NCBI GenBank assembly: GCA_964493785.1
Contig: CAZBPM010000014.1
Span: 57,897 to 121,896 of the forward strand
DNA from: Hyphomicrobium_A sp964493785
Lineage (GTDB): Bacteria > Pseudomonadota > Alphaproteobacteria > Rhizobiales > Hyphomicrobiaceae
Reading direction: 5' to 3'
DNA length: 64,000 nt
Shown here piece by piece: positions 19,811 through 29,391 of this stretch (its first letter is position 1; each line of letters starts with the position of its first letter). Below the pieces are notes generated by a model, which was not told where the DNA came from, searched no databases, and saw nothing but the letters and a program-made list of their open reading frames with translations. The position numbers and the translations under genes were made by a program.

Positions 19811-21007
19811 ATGAACATCGCTTTGCCTCGCGTTCCGGCTCTGAGGCTTCGCCAGGGCGGCACCATTGCTGCGCTCTCGGCGTCGTTGCTGCTTGGCGCC
19901 TGTGGGCAGACCCTCAATTCCGGGGGCGACCTGCTATCGCTGACTAAGCCCGAGCAGGCCGCGCCGGCGAACAGGCAGCAAGTCGCGGCGCAGGCTGGCG
20001 CTCCCACGCAGGCGACGACGGGTGGGGTCAGCGACGAGCTGTTGAAGGCTACCGATTACTGGGGCCAGATCTATGCGAAGAGCCCGCGCGATCTCGAGGC
20101 GGCGCTGAACTATGCTCGCAATCTCAAGGCGATGGGGGAGAAGCGGCGCGCTCTGGGCGTGCTGCAGCAGGCTTCGCTCTACAACGGCCAGAGCCGCGAG
20201 TTGGCGAGCGAATACGGCCGGCTCGCGCTGGATCTGGACCAAGTCGCCGTTGCTAAGCAGCTTCTTGCAATCGCTGACGATCCGGCCAAGCCGGACTGGC
20301 GCGTCGTGTCGGCGCGCGGTGCGGCATTGGCGAAGGAAGGCAAATACGACGAGGCGATCCCATTCTTCGAGCGGGCGCAGGCGCTGTCGCCGGATCAGCC
20401 TTCGGTGATGAGCAACCTGGCACTCGCCTACGCCATGAACGGCGAAGCGGGCAAAGGCGAATCAATGCTGCGGCAGGCGGCCAGCGCGGACGGACAGTCG
20501 CCGCGCATCCGCCAGAACCTCGCGCTCGTGCTCGGACTTCAGGGCAAGTATGACGAGGCCAAGCTGATTGCCGCCCGCGACATGCCCATAACCAATGCTT
20601 CCGACAACGCCGACTATCTGAGACAGGTCGTGAAGCTCGATCCGAAGTCGATGCCGAGCTCGGAGCCGGGCAACTGGAATACGCAATCGAATATCGCCGA
20701 GCTGCCGGCCGTCAACGCCGTGCCGGTCGAGAAGGTGGCGCGCCTGTCGGAAGCGCCGATCGCGGATCCGGCCGCCGCCCACGATACCGGCTGGGTCGTG
20801 TCGGACGCCAAGCCAGCGGCCCCCAAGGCAAGCGCTGCTGCAGCAGAGGGGGGCGCATCGGCCGCGCCGTCGCCCAAGTTGCTATCGGTGTCGGAGATGG
20901 CAGCGCAGTTTGCCGTTGCTGACGAAGAAGCTCCGCAAGAAGCAAAGAAGAGAAGCGCGCCCAAGAGCACCGCGCAGCCGGCTCAACTGGCGCAGGCCAA
21001 ACGCTGA
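19811..21007 (+). CDS. tadD: TPR lipoprotein, TadD-like pilus assembly protein
   Basis: A 398-residue outer-membrane-associated lipoprotein of the Tad secretion system. The ATG at 19811 is preceded by GGAG. A hydrophobic signal ends in the lipobox LLLGAC at about residue 35. Three to four TPR units follow between about residues 80 and 260 (for example AALNYARNLKAMGEKRRALG and SNLALAYAMNGEAGKGES). A low-complexity Ala/Pro/Lys tail completes it. It converges on the tadC end of the main pilus operon, which supports the TadD assignment. Confidence 0.85.
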   Translation: MNIALPRVPALRLRQGGTIAALSASLLLGACGQTLNSGGDLLSLTKPEQAAPANRQQVAAQAGAPTQATTGGVSDELLKATDYWGQIYAKSPRDLEAALNYARNLKAMGEKRRALGVLQQASLYNGQSRELASEYGRLALDLDQVAVAKQLLAIADDPAKPDWRVVSARGAALAKEGKYDEAIPFFERAQALSPDQPSVMSNLALAYAMNGEAGKGESMLRQAASADGQSPRIRQNLALVLGLQGKYDEAKLIAARDMPITNASDNADYLRQVVKLDPKSMPSSEPGNWNTQSNIAELPAVNAVPVEKVARLSEAPIADPAAAHDTGWVVSDAKPAAPKASAAAAEGGASAAPSPKLLSVSEMAAQFAVADEEAPQEAKKRSAPKSTAQPAQLAQAKR

Positions 21008-21041
21008 GGACGGTTACGTCTTCTCTCTCTGTTTCCTAGCA

Positions 21042-21066
21042 CGGAAGCGATCGTTGATCGCTTCCG
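21042..21066. terminator. Perfect 11-bp hairpin between tadD and tadC
   Basis: CGGAAGCGATC (21042-21052), loop GTT, GATCGCTTCCG (21056-21066). It sits in the middle of the 113-base gap between two converging genes. The stem is perfect, but neither side has a strong T-run. A bidirectional terminator or transcript-end stabiliser is the likely role. Confidence 0.5.
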
Positions 21067-21120
21067 ACCCAGCTCCCCTTTCACGCTCAGAGCTGCAAGA
21101 AGCGGAAAGCGCAGTGGGGT

Positions 21121-22095
21121 CTAGCCCCACTGGTAGTAGCCGAGGGCCGCCGGGAACAGGATGATGACGAACAGCACCGGCAAGAAGAAGAGAATCATCG
21201 GTACCGTCAGCTTGGGAGGGAGCGCCGCGGCCTTCTTCTCGGCTTCAGCCTGGCGGATGTCGCGGTTCTCCTTGGCCATGACGCGCAGCGCCTGACCGAC
21301 CGGCGTACCGTAGCGCTCGGCCTGCACAAGCGCGGTGGTGACCGCCCTCACGCCGGGAAGCCCCGTGCGCTTGCCAAGGTTATCGAAGGCCTGCCGGCGA
21401 TCCTGAAGATAGGACAGCTCGGCAGTCGTAAGGCTCAGCTCCTCGGCGAGTTCGATCGATTGATTGACGACCTCCTTCGACACCTTGCCGAACGCGGCCT
21501 CGACCGACATGCCCGACTGCACGCAGATAAGGAGCATGTCGAGAGCATCGGGGAATGCCAGCTTGATCGACTGCTGCCGCTTCTGGATCAGGTTCTCGAT
21601 GAAAATGCTCGGTGCGTAAGAACCCGCGAGCGCCGCGGCGATGCACATCGCCAGCTTGACCATCGGTGGGTAGTCCAGCACGCCGAGGACGAACAGATAG
21701 AAGAACGCGGCGACGAAGAACAAGCCAGGCGCTGCGACGCGAAAGAACATGAAGGCTATGAGCGGGGCCTGTCCGCGAAGCCCGGCGCGCTTCAGACGAT
21801 CGCGCAGATCGGCGGTATCCAACATCTTGCGCAGATTAAGTGCGTCGACGATCTGCTGCATGTAGCCGGTCGGCGTGCGCCGCAGCTTGTTGCCCAGGCG
21901 CTCACGATTAGCGACCTCGGCCATGCGCTCGGCGCGCATCTTGTCGCGCTCGACGGCCATCGTTCTCATGCGCTGGTTCATCCGGTCCTCGGCAAGGATC
22001 GGCAGGGCGATCGTCAGAACGGTCGCGAACGCGCATATCGCCGCCAGGATGGTGACGAGAAACGTCGGATCGGTGAACAGGTCGATCAGTTCCAT
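21121..22095 (-). CDS. tadC: Tad pilus inner-membrane protein TadC (type II secretion F domain)
   Basis: A polytopic platform protein of the Tad/Flp pilus machine, 324 residues from ATG 22095. A first membrane helix at the N-terminus (PTFLVTILAAICAFATV) is followed by a cytoplasmic segment and then helices near residues 120-175. The T2SSF domain contains FPDALDMLLICVQSGMSVEAAF, and a final pair of helices ends the protein. The longer frame to 22605 overlaps tadB and is not credible upstream of 22095. It is the last gene of the leftward operon, 50 bases after tadB. Confidence 0.93.
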   Translation of the reverse strand: MELIDLFTDPTFLVTILAAICAFATVLTIALPILAEDRMNQRMRTMAVERDKMRAERMAEVANRERLGNKLRRTPTGYMQQIVDALNLRKMLDTADLRDRLKRAGLRGQAPLIAFMFFRVAAPGLFFVAAFFYLFVLGVLDYPPMVKLAMCIAAALAGSYAPSIFIENLIQKRQQSIKLAFPDALDMLLICVQSGMSVEAAFGKVSKEVVNQSIELAEELSLTTAELSYLQDRRQAFDNLGKRTGLPGVRAVTTALVQAERYGTPVGQALRVMAKENRDIRQAEAEKKAAALPPKLTVPMILFFLPVLFVIILFPAALGYYQWG

Positions 22096-22145
22096 TGCCG
22101 TGTACCCTGCGTATGCCCGGACTGCCTTGCAGCCGTCGCACCTGA

Positions 22146-23141
22146 CTAGAACTTGAAGTTGATCATCTTCTTCATGACCAGCACGCCCATCAGCATCCAC
22201 AGACCGCAGCCGAGCAGCGCAAAGTTGCCGGTGCGCGTCTTGAAGAGCGGCATGATGTAGTCGGGTGAGGATAGAAGCAGAAGACCCATTACCGTAGGCG
22301 GCAGAGCGGCGAGAACCATGGCCGAGGCCTTGGCTTCGGCGCTGAGCGCTTTGACCTTCAACTGAAGGCGGACGCGATCGCGCAGCACGGTGGAAAGATT
22401 TCCGAGGGCTTCCGAAAGGTTGCCGCCCGACTGCTGTTGAATGGCGATGACGATGGCGAGGAACTTGACCTCGGGGAGCGGTATGCGCCCCGTCAGCTTG
22501 TCGAGCGCTTCGCCGAGAGGCACGCCGACACGCTGCTGATCCATGACCTCGCGGAATTCGCTTGCGAGCGGCTCTGCACTTTCGCGCGCCACGATCTGCA
22601 AGCACTCGTTGAGCGGCAGACCGGACTTCATGCCGCGTACGACGATATCTAGTGCGTTTGGCAGCTCGACGACGAATTTCTGCTGCCGGCTCCGGGTGCG
22701 CCGATTAATGAACCAGCGCGGTACACCGAAGATGCCGACCAGACCGCCGATGACCATCAGAAGGGTGCGCGTTCCGCTGGCCGGCAAGAGCAGCACGACG
22801 AGGAGTGCGATCACCAGTCCGCAAGCGATGCTCGAGAGCCAGAAAGTGCGCGGCTTGATGTCCAGTCCGGCGCGTGCCAGACGGAGGCGCAGCGAAACCT
22901 TCTCGCTCGCCTTCTGGCGGTCCTCGATCTGCTTGAGCGTTTCCGCCACCGACTTGCGCCGCGACGTCGCCTGCTCCAGCGGCGTCGGTCCTGTACGACG
23001 CGGCTCGACGACCCCCTTCATCCGTTCCGCGGTCTCGCGGTCGCCCGCGATGTAGGGGTATATCAATGCGTATGCGAGTGCGCTGATCGCCACGGCACCG
23101 AGCAGCGCCGCAATGAGGGATGCTACGTTTCCGTCAGGCAT
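22146..23141 (-). CDS. tadB: Tad pilus inner-membrane protein TadB (type II secretion F domain)
   Basis: Partner of TadC in the inner-membrane platform, 331 residues. It has an N-terminal helix (residues 7-30), a cytoplasmic charged region and two helices near 100-145. The T2SSF segment is LPNALDIVVRGMKSGLPLNE, and the last helices end MKKMINFKF. The start overlaps the cpaF stop by 8 bases, indicating translational coupling. TadB and TadC are homologous halves typical of Tad loci. Confidence 0.94.
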   Translation of the reverse strand: MPDGNVASLIAALLGAVAISALAYALIYPYIAGDRETAERMKGVVEPRRTGPTPLEQATSRRKSVAETLKQIEDRQKASEKVSLRLRLARAGLDIKPRTFWLSSIACGLVIALLVVLLLPASGTRTLLMVIGGLVGIFGVPRWFINRRTRSRQQKFVVELPNALDIVVRGMKSGLPLNECLQIVARESAEPLASEFREVMDQQRVGVPLGEALDKLTGRIPLPEVKFLAIVIAIQQQSGGNLSEALGNLSTVLRDRVRLQLKVKALSAEAKASAMVLAALPPTVMGLLLLSSPDYIMPLFKTRTGNFALLGCGLWMLMGVLVMKKMINFKF

Positions 23142-24618
23142 TGGAATCTCCCAGCGGATTGCCGTTTTCGTCGAGCACTTCGGCAGATGCGAGTGCCGCG
23201 GCGAGCTCGTTCTCCTGCCCGTAATACTGGGCGCGCTCCCAGAAGCGCGGGCGGGCGATGCCTGTAGAACGGTGGCGGCCGATGATGCGGCCGTTGGCGT
23301 CCTCGCCGGTGATGTCGTAGACGATGAGGTTCTGCAGCGTGACGACGTCGCCTTCCATGCCGAGAACCTCGGTAATGTGAGTCACCTTGCGCGAGCCGTC
23401 GCGCAGGCGCGCAACCTGCACGATGATGTCGATCGATCCGGTGATCATCTCGCGGATCGTGCGCACGGGCAGCTGGTAGCCGCCCATCATGATCATCGAC
23501 TCGAGTCGGCTGATCGCCTCTCGCGGGCTGTTGGAGTGGAGGGTGCCCATCGATCCGTCGTGGCCAGTGTTCATGGCCTGGAGGAGGTCGAACGCTTCCG
23601 GGCCGCGCACCTCACCCACGATGATGCGTTCCGGACGCATACGCAGGCAGTTCCTTACGAGGTCGCGCATCTTGATCTCGCCCTCGCCTTCGAGGTTGGG
23701 CGGGCGCGTTTCTAGACGGACGACGTGGGGCTGCTGGAGCTGAAGCTCGGCAGAGTCCTCGCAGGTGATGATGCGTTCGTCGTGCTCGATCGAACCGGTG
23801 AGACAGTTGAGTAGGGTCGTCTTGCCGGAGCCTGTGCCGCCCGAGATCAGAACGTTGCAGCGGACGCGGCCGATTATTTCGAGGATCTTCTGGCCGTCGG
23901 GCGTGATCGTGCCGAGCTTGGCCAGCTGATTGAGCTTGAGGCGATCTCGCTTGAACTTACGGATCGTGAGCACAGGGCCGTCGATGGCCAGCGGAGGGGC
24001 GATGACGTTGACGCGCGAGCCATCGGGAAGGCGCGCGTCGCATATCGGGCTCGATTCATCGACGCGCCGGCCCACCTGACTGACGATGCGCTGGCAGATA
24101 TTCATGAGCTGGAGGTTGTCGGCGAAGCGCACGTTGGTGGTCTGCACCTTGCCGGCGACTTCGATGTACGTCGTATTGGCGCCATTGACCATGATGTCGG
24201 CGATGTCGTCGCGCGCCAGAAGGGGCTCCAACGGGCCGTAGCCGAGCACGTCGTTGCAGATGTCCTCGAGCAGCTCCTCCTGCTCGGCAATGGACATGAC
24301 GACGTTTTTGATCTGGATGATCTCGCTGACGATGTCGCGGATCTCTTCACGCGCCGCTGCGACTTCCAGCTTCGCGAGCTGGGTCAGGTCGATGGTGTCG
24401 ATGAGCGCGTTGAAGACCGTCGTCTTGACGTCGTAATACTCCTCGGAGTGCCGACGTTGCTGTTCAGCTGAGACTGGCGCCGTGTACGGCGGCGGCTTGG
24501 GGGGCGTCGGACGGGCCTGTGCCTCCGTCGTGGCCGCGGCCGGAGCCGTCGGGGCCACAGGAGCCTGGAGAACGCGGCGGGGAGCAGTATCGCTGGTACG
24601 CTTACCGAACATCGACAT
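23134..24618 (-). CDS. cpaF: Tad pilus assembly ATPase CpaF/TadA
   Basis: The hexameric secretion ATPase that drives pilin assembly, 494 residues. A Pro/Ala-rich N-terminal extension (about residues 15-50) leads into the N-terminal domain. Walker A is ISGGTGSGKTTLLN, the Asp box region follows as EDSAELQLQQPHV, Walker B is ERIIVGEVRGPEA and the His box is NTGHDGSMGTLHSNSP. All catalytic elements are intact. It sits between cpaE (4 bases upstream) and tadB (overlapping) in the canonical order. Confidence 0.96.
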   Translation of the reverse strand: MSMFGKRTSDTAPRRVLQAPVAPTAPAAATTEAQARPTPPKPPPYTAPVSAEQQRRHSEEYYDVKTTVFNALIDTIDLTQLAKLEVAAAREEIRDIVSEIIQIKNVVMSIAEQEELLEDICNDVLGYGPLEPLLARDDIADIMVNGANTTYIEVAGKVQTTNVRFADNLQLMNICQRIVSQVGRRVDESSPICDARLPDGSRVNVIAPPLAIDGPVLTIRKFKRDRLKLNQLAKLGTITPDGQKILEIIGRVRCNVLISGGTGSGKTTLLNCLTGSIEHDERIITCEDSAELQLQQPHVVRLETRPPNLEGEGEIKMRDLVRNCLRMRPERIIVGEVRGPEAFDLLQAMNTGHDGSMGTLHSNSPREAISRLESMIMMGGYQLPVRTIREMITGSIDIIVQVARLRDGSRKVTHITEVLGMEGDVVTLQNLIVYDITGEDANGRIIGRHRSTGIARPRFWERAQYYGQENELAAALASAEVLDENGNPLGDSNA

Positions 24619-24621
24619 TCC

Positions 24622-25935
24622 CTAGATCTTTAGCTTCAATTTCTCGAGGAAGGGTGTCAGGGCCGACGACTTCTTTACCGGCTGCGCGTCGCGCCGATTG
24701 GCGATGGCGAGGGCGACCTCGCGGAAACCGGCGGCGGGCTTCGCCTTCGCGCTCAGTTCCTCGATCATCTGGCCGTTGTTGGCGGCCTGACCGAAGGTCT
24801 CGCTGTCAAAGTCGATGACGCTAATGGCCTTGAGACCTACGGCAGTCTCGAATTCCTTCACGCTGATCTCCGGCCGCTTCGGCATGCCCACCATGTTCAT
24901 GACGAGCTTGGGCTTGGAATCGTTGCGACGGAGTTGCTGCAGGAGGTCGACGAGGTTCTTGGCGTTGCGAAGGTTTGCGAGATCTGGCGCTGCGGTAATC
25001 ACAACCTCGTCAGCCTGCAGCAATACGCTCTTGACCCACGGGGTCCAAAGGTGCGGCAGGTCCACGGCGACGTACGGCACGTTCTGGCGCACGACGTCGA
25101 TCACCTGGTCGCAGCCCTCAACGGTAATCTCGTAGTCTCGGTCGAGGACGACCGGCGCGGCGAAGATCGACAAATGCTCGGAGCACTTGGTCAGCAGGCG
25201 ATCTAGAAGCACCTCGTCAAGGCGCTCGGGCGTCGACAGCGCATCGGCGATGCCCTGCATCGGATCCTGGTTGAAATCGAGGCCCGTGGTGCCGAAGGCC
25301 AGGTCGAGATCGGCAATGACGACATCGGCCTTCAGTGCCTCGGAAAGCGCCCATGCCGTGTTGTGGCAAATGGTCGACGAGCCGACCCCGCCTTTAGCGC
25401 CGACAAACGCATAGACGTGGCCGACCGGCTCGGTGGCGGGATTGTTGTAGAGATTGGAGATCGCCTCCATGAGCTGCAACGGCTCAATCGGATCGACCAG
25501 ATATTCGCTGACGCCTCGACGCAGAAGCTCGCGATAGAGCATCACGTCGTTCACCTGGCCGATGATCAGCACCTTGGTGCCCGGATCGCAGTTCTCCGCG
25601 AGCCGGTCGAGCTCCGCGAGGAGATGATCGGGAGGCAGGCTGCTTTCGAGAATGATCAGGTTCGGCGTCGGATTCTGCTGGTAATGGACGACCGCAGCCT
25701 CGATGCCACCCATGTGGACGTTGATGTGCGTCTTGGCGAGGCGGCGATCCTCGGCGGCGATCTGAATGATCTCGGCGGTGGCACCGTTCTCGCAGAACGC
25801 CTGAATGGAGATGCGCGGAATGGGCCGGGCACGAGCAGCCGGCGCCGCGACCAGCTCTTCGTCGAGCTCAGCCAGCGGAGCGCCGACGCCCGTGAGTTCC
25901 GGAGCGCTAAGAATGGGCTTGGCTTGATGCGACAT
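24622..25935 (-). CDS. cpaE: Tad pilus localisation protein CpaE/TadZ
   Basis: A 437-residue MinD/ParA-like protein that places the pilus machine at the cell pole. An N-terminal atypical receiver-like domain (about residues 45-165, containing LIILESSLPPD) precedes the ATPase domain. The P-loop reads GAKGGVGSSTICHN. The invariant Lys of the deviant Walker A position after Gly is replaced by Ser, as in other TadZ/CpaE proteins, so ATP hydrolysis may be weak. It lies between cpaD and cpaF in the operon. Confidence 0.94.
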   Translation of the reverse strand: MSHQAKPILSAPELTGVGAPLAELDEELVAAPAARARPIPRISIQAFCENGATAEIIQIAAEDRRLAKTHINVHMGGIEAAVVHYQQNPTPNLIILESSLPPDHLLAELDRLAENCDPGTKVLIIGQVNDVMLYRELLRRGVSEYLVDPIEPLQLMEAISNLYNNPATEPVGHVYAFVGAKGGVGSSTICHNTAWALSEALKADVVIADLDLAFGTTGLDFNQDPMQGIADALSTPERLDEVLLDRLLTKCSEHLSIFAAPVVLDRDYEITVEGCDQVIDVVRQNVPYVAVDLPHLWTPWVKSVLLQADEVVITAAPDLANLRNAKNLVDLLQQLRRNDSKPKLVMNMVGMPKRPEISVKEFETAVGLKAISVIDFDSETFGQAANNGQMIEELSAKAKPAAGFREVALAIANRRDAQPVKKSSALTPFLEKLKLKI

Positions 25936-25965
25936 GACTTGAGGCGACCTCGTTCACATGCGGTC

Positions 25966-26709
25966 TTAGTTGTCGGTGTCCGTATTTACGCGTTCGTCCC
26001 TGCTCTTGACTGCGCCGGTGGGCTTGCCCGAGACGTACTTGCCCCAGACCTGATCGCGGCGCTCGCCGGAGCGGGCTGTCTCGCTGCGCGGCCCGAGCAG
26101 GTCGGCTGGATTGGCGACCATGACGGCGAGATTGCGCTGCTGCGAGCAGCCGAGGTTCGGATACGGCAGATTTGTCGGCTCATAGGCCAGGTTCGTTGAC
26201 CAGTCGCCGCACTGGGGCGGCTCGGCAACGAAGCGCTGATAGGAGATGCGGATCGGCGGATCGGCCGCTCCGTTGGCGCTGTAGGCTTCAACCGAGATGT
26301 CCGATTCACCGAAGCCCTGGTCGCGCAGCAGGTCCCTGATCTCATTGACCGCGTGCATCGCACCGACCTCGTTTGCCCCGGCGCTCGGTACGGCCACGAC
26401 AAGCCGGCTGTTGCCGGAATCCGTCGCGCGGTAGTGGCCAGCGAAATTGAGGAGTTGCGCGCGCTGCGACGCCGTGAGGCCGTGAGAGCCGCGCCCAACG
26501 CGGATCAAGTGGGTCGTCGGCTCCTGGGACACGAGGATCGGATGGCGCTGCGAGGAGTCGATCAGCGTCCAGCCGGCAACCCGAGTCGGATCGTCCATGG
26601 TCTTGCATCCGGTGATGATCACGCTTGCTGCCGTGACCAAGAGCAGCCGTGCTGCCAACGAGCCAATGCCGCGGTGGGCGGACGGGCGGATCGCAAACTT
26701 TGTCGTCAT
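25966..26709 (-). CDS. cpaD: Pilus assembly lipoprotein CpaD
   Basis: An outer-membrane lipoprotein thought to help the CpaC secretin, 247 residues. I prefer ATG 26709 over 26727 because GGAG is placed 7 bases upstream of it. The signal ends in the lipobox VIITGC at about residue 35. The family segment CGDWSTNLAYEPTNLPYPN and the nearby CSQQRNLAVMVANPADLL are characteristic of CpaD. It lies 21 bases after the cpaC stop. Confidence 0.92.
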   Translation of the reverse strand: MTTKFAIRPSAHRGIGSLAARLLLVTAASVIITGCKTMDDPTRVAGWTLIDSSQRHPILVSQEPTTHLIRVGRGSHGLTASQRAQLLNFAGHYRATDSGNSRLVVAVPSAGANEVGAMHAVNEIRDLLRDQGFGESDISVEAYSANGAADPPIRISYQRFVAEPPQCGDWSTNLAYEPTNLPYPNLGCSQQRNLAVMVANPADLLGPRSETARSGERRDQVWGKYVSGKPTGAVKSRDERVNTDTDN

Positions 26710-26730
26710 GATACGTCTCCAGCCCATGGC

Positions 26731-28431
26731 CTATTCCACGATGAACCCGTAGTCGCCCTTCAGGTCGCCCACGGGTGCAGGGCGGCCGCCGCCGTAGATG
26801 CGGTTGATGTGGCCGAGGAAGTTGGCTTTGCGATCGGTCGGATCGCCGAGGCCGTCGAGGGGACGCGCAAGCTCCTGGCGCGCAACAGGGCGCACCATGT
26901 AGGGCGTCACGATCACGACAAGCTCGGTCTCATCGCGCTGATAGTCGCGGCTGCGGAACAGGGTACCGAGGATCGGCAGATCCTTGAGGCCGGGGAAGCC
27001 GTCGATGTTCTGACGGGTGTCCTCCGACAGCAGGCCGGCGATTGCGATGGAGCCTCCCGAGGGGAGTTCTACCGTGGATTTGGCACTACGCTTCTTGAGC
27101 GCGGGTATCTGGATGCCGGAGAGAACGACGGCGCCCTGCAGCGAAAGCTCGCTCACCTCGCTCTCGATCTTGAGGCTGATGCGGCCTTCGGACAGGACCA
27201 ACGGCGTGAAAGCAAGGCCGATACCGAACTCCTTGAAGGTGACGCTCACCTGTCCGAGGCTGTCGACCACCGGAATGGGGAACTCGCCGCCGGCGAGGAA
27301 CTTGGCCGGTTCGCCGGATACAGCCGTCAGGTTCGGCTCGGCGAGGGTCTTGATGAGACCGTCGCGTTCGAGAGCACGTAGAGCGCCACCCACAGCCTGA
27401 TTGCCGGACTGCCACAAGCTGGCAACGCCGGAGTTGCCGAACGCCGTGAGGTCCTGGCCATATTGCGGGCCGTTGTTGAAGAAGCTCATGGTGCCGGCGA
27501 TGGCACCTTCCGAGCCAATGCCGGGCGTCGGCAAGGTGCCGAGCGTCGCTGCGGTCAACGGCAGACCGTTGGCGGAGAGAACGGCGGTCGTGAAGTTACC
27601 CGAGTTTACCAGGGCGCCTACGTTGATGCCGAATTGCTTCAGGATCGTGCGCTGTACCTCGGCGACCGAGACGCGCAGCATTACCTGCTCCTCGCCCTCG
27701 ACCGAGATGAGGTTGATGATCGGCTTTTCTCCGTAGACGTCCTCGCCGGTACTGCTGCCGCCGCTGGCAGTCGAGTTGTCGCTTACCGACTGATAGCCGG
27801 AGCCGCCAAGGCCGCCGATATTCGTGGTTGTCGACGTGTTGGTCGTGGCGGAGGGAGCGCTCGTCACGCTGCCGGCCTGTGCGTTGACCGCGGCGAACTG
27901 TGCGGCGATCTGGGCGGCGCGGTTGGAATCGATGGGCGTGCGCACGGATCCGGTGAGGACGATCGCGCGTCCAGCGATCTCGCTCTTTACGCTGGAGCCG
28001 GGGATGAGGCGCGCAAGGAGCTGGTCGAGCGCGGAAAGATCAGCGCCGATCGCGACATCGAGGGTCAGGATCTGCTGGCCGTACTCATCGAAGAAGAATG
28101 CGTTGGTCTGCCCAGTGCCTTTGGCGATCAGGAAGACGCGGTCCGACGACTGCACGACGGCGTCGAGCACCTTCGGATCGGAGACCAGCACGTCCTTCAG
28201 CGGGACTGGGAACTGGACGACGATGGAGCGACCGACGCCGAGGTCGATACGCTTGGAAAGCGGAAATGCAGCATTGGCCGGAATGCGCAGGATGGAATCG
28301 TCGCCCGCTGGACGCCCCTGTTTCGCTCCGTTGTGGCCCGCAAAGTCGGCGGCGTGCACGTTGCCGAAGCTCGTGGCAACGAGGTACACCGCGGCCAAGC
28401 CGGCGCGCGCCCATTTCAGGGTCGTTCGCAT
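26731..28431 (-). CDS. cpaC: Tad pilus outer-membrane secretin CpaC/RcpA
   Basis: Forms the outer-membrane channel for the Flp pilus, 566 residues. A signal peptide (cleavage near VHAA, residue 29) is followed by the pilus N-terminal domain (GVGRSIVVQFPVPLKDVLVSDP) and a BON-like segment. A Ser/Gly/Thr-rich loop comes next, then the secretin domain. This includes VMLRVSVAEVQRTILKQFG and the GGEFPIPV and ELVVIVTPYMVRP signatures. It lies 41 bases downstream of cpaB. A separate small protein with the same N-terminal domain is encoded at 30664. Confidence 0.95.
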   Translation of the reverse strand: MRTTLKWARAGLAAVYLVATSFGNVHAADFAGHNGAKQGRPAGDDSILRIPANAAFPLSKRIDLGVGRSIVVQFPVPLKDVLVSDPKVLDAVVQSSDRVFLIAKGTGQTNAFFFDEYGQQILTLDVAIGADLSALDQLLARLIPGSSVKSEIAGRAIVLTGSVRTPIDSNRAAQIAAQFAAVNAQAGSVTSAPSATTNTSTTTNIGGLGGSGYQSVSDNSTASGGSSTGEDVYGEKPIINLISVEGEEQVMLRVSVAEVQRTILKQFGINVGALVNSGNFTTAVLSANGLPLTAATLGTLPTPGIGSEGAIAGTMSFFNNGPQYGQDLTAFGNSGVASLWQSGNQAVGGALRALERDGLIKTLAEPNLTAVSGEPAKFLAGGEFPIPVVDSLGQVSVTFKEFGIGLAFTPLVLSEGRISLKIESEVSELSLQGAVVLSGIQIPALKKRSAKSTVELPSGGSIAIAGLLSEDTRQNIDGFPGLKDLPILGTLFRSRDYQRDETELVVIVTPYMVRPVARQELARPLDGLGDPTDRKANFLGHINRIYGGGRPAPVGDLKGDYGFIVE

Positions 28432-28472
28432 GATCTAGAACCTTTCGAACAGCCGGAAACTGATGACGCCAC

Positions 28473-29273
28473 TCAGTTTACGCCGTACGCACGCGAGGGG
28501 ACGCCGTACTTCAGTACGCGCACCGTTCCACCGCGCTGATCATTCATCGCCGCCGTAGGTCCCTTACCCTTGGGGTCGCCGTCAGCGATGCTACGTAGAG
28601 ACAAGCTGATTTCGCCCGCCGAATTGGCGCGAGCGAGCTGCTCGGACTGCAGCGGGGTCAGCTCGAGAGTTGCGGTGTTTGCCGCACCCTCTGAAGTTTT
28701 CGAGCCCTCTTTCGCGCCGATGCTCTGGCCGATGGCCAGAACGCGCACGTTCCTGAAGAGGGTATCGGCTGCGATTTCTTCCTGTCCGCTGGGCGTGCGA
28801 TCGCGGCGCGTGAGGATGACGTCGACGCGGTCGTTCGGCAGGATCAGACGACCGGCGGCCGTCTCTTCCTTGATCTTGGTCGAGATGGCGCGCATGCCGC
28901 TCGGAAGGATCGCGGCGAGGACGCCACCCTGGCCAGCCTTGATCACCTTGTCCTTTGTGACCGGCTCGCCGTCGAGAAGGGGCGCGCGGGCGATGGCGTC
29001 GGTGACGAGATTCATGCCCTCGCTACCGCTCTCCTGCGTGATGAAGCCGGGACCCACTGCCTCCTTGGGCCACGCCTGCCAGCGGAAATCGGTCGGCTGA
29101 GTGACTTCGCCGAGTTGTATGGCGCGACGCGCCACCAATACTTCGGTCGCGTCGATCGGCACCGAGATCTGGGTCGGCGCGACCGGACCGCTCACCATCG
29201 AACGCATAAGCATGAATGCGAGGAGGCCTGCGCCGCCCGCAATCGCAATGCCGATCAATTGTGCTCGCTTCAC
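28473..29273 (-). CDS. cpaB: Tad pilus assembly protein CpaB/RcpC
   Basis: A periplasmic protein with SAF/C-terminal RcpC domains that supports the secretin, 266 residues. I chose GTG 29273, giving MKRAQLIGIAIAGGAGLLAF, the classic CpaB N-terminal membrane anchor. An AAGGA sequence lies about 10 bases upstream. A TTG at 29330 would add 19 atypical residues. The SAF domain contains VLVARRAIQLGEV and FRWQAWP; RVDVILTRRDRTP belongs to the RcpC part. It lies between cpaA and cpaC. Confidence 0.9.
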   Translation of the reverse strand: MKRAQLIGIAIAGGAGLLAFMLMRSMVSGPVAPTQISVPIDATEVLVARRAIQLGEVTQPTDFRWQAWPKEAVGPGFITQESGSEGMNLVTDAIARAPLLDGEPVTKDKVIKAGQGGVLAAILPSGMRAISTKIKEETAAGRLILPNDRVDVILTRRDRTPSGQEEIAADTLFRNVRVLAIGQSIGAKEGSKTSEGAANTATLELTPLQSEQLARANSAGEISLSLRSIADGDPKGKGPTAAMNDQRGGTVRVLKYGVPSRAYGVN

Positions 29274-29391
29274 AGCCGACAGGTCCTTCAACCCGGTGCA
29301 ATCCCGTACGCTCCCGACCTTGCCGAACAAACGTCAACGCATAGTTAATTGCCGTCGCGAATTGAGGCTTGGCGCCGTAATGCGGGCGCTG

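Noticed and set aside
24700..25935. CpaE considered as a chromosome-partition ParA gene
   Set aside because: The atypical P-loop, N-terminal receiver-like domain and position inside the cpa operon identify it as CpaE/TadZ.
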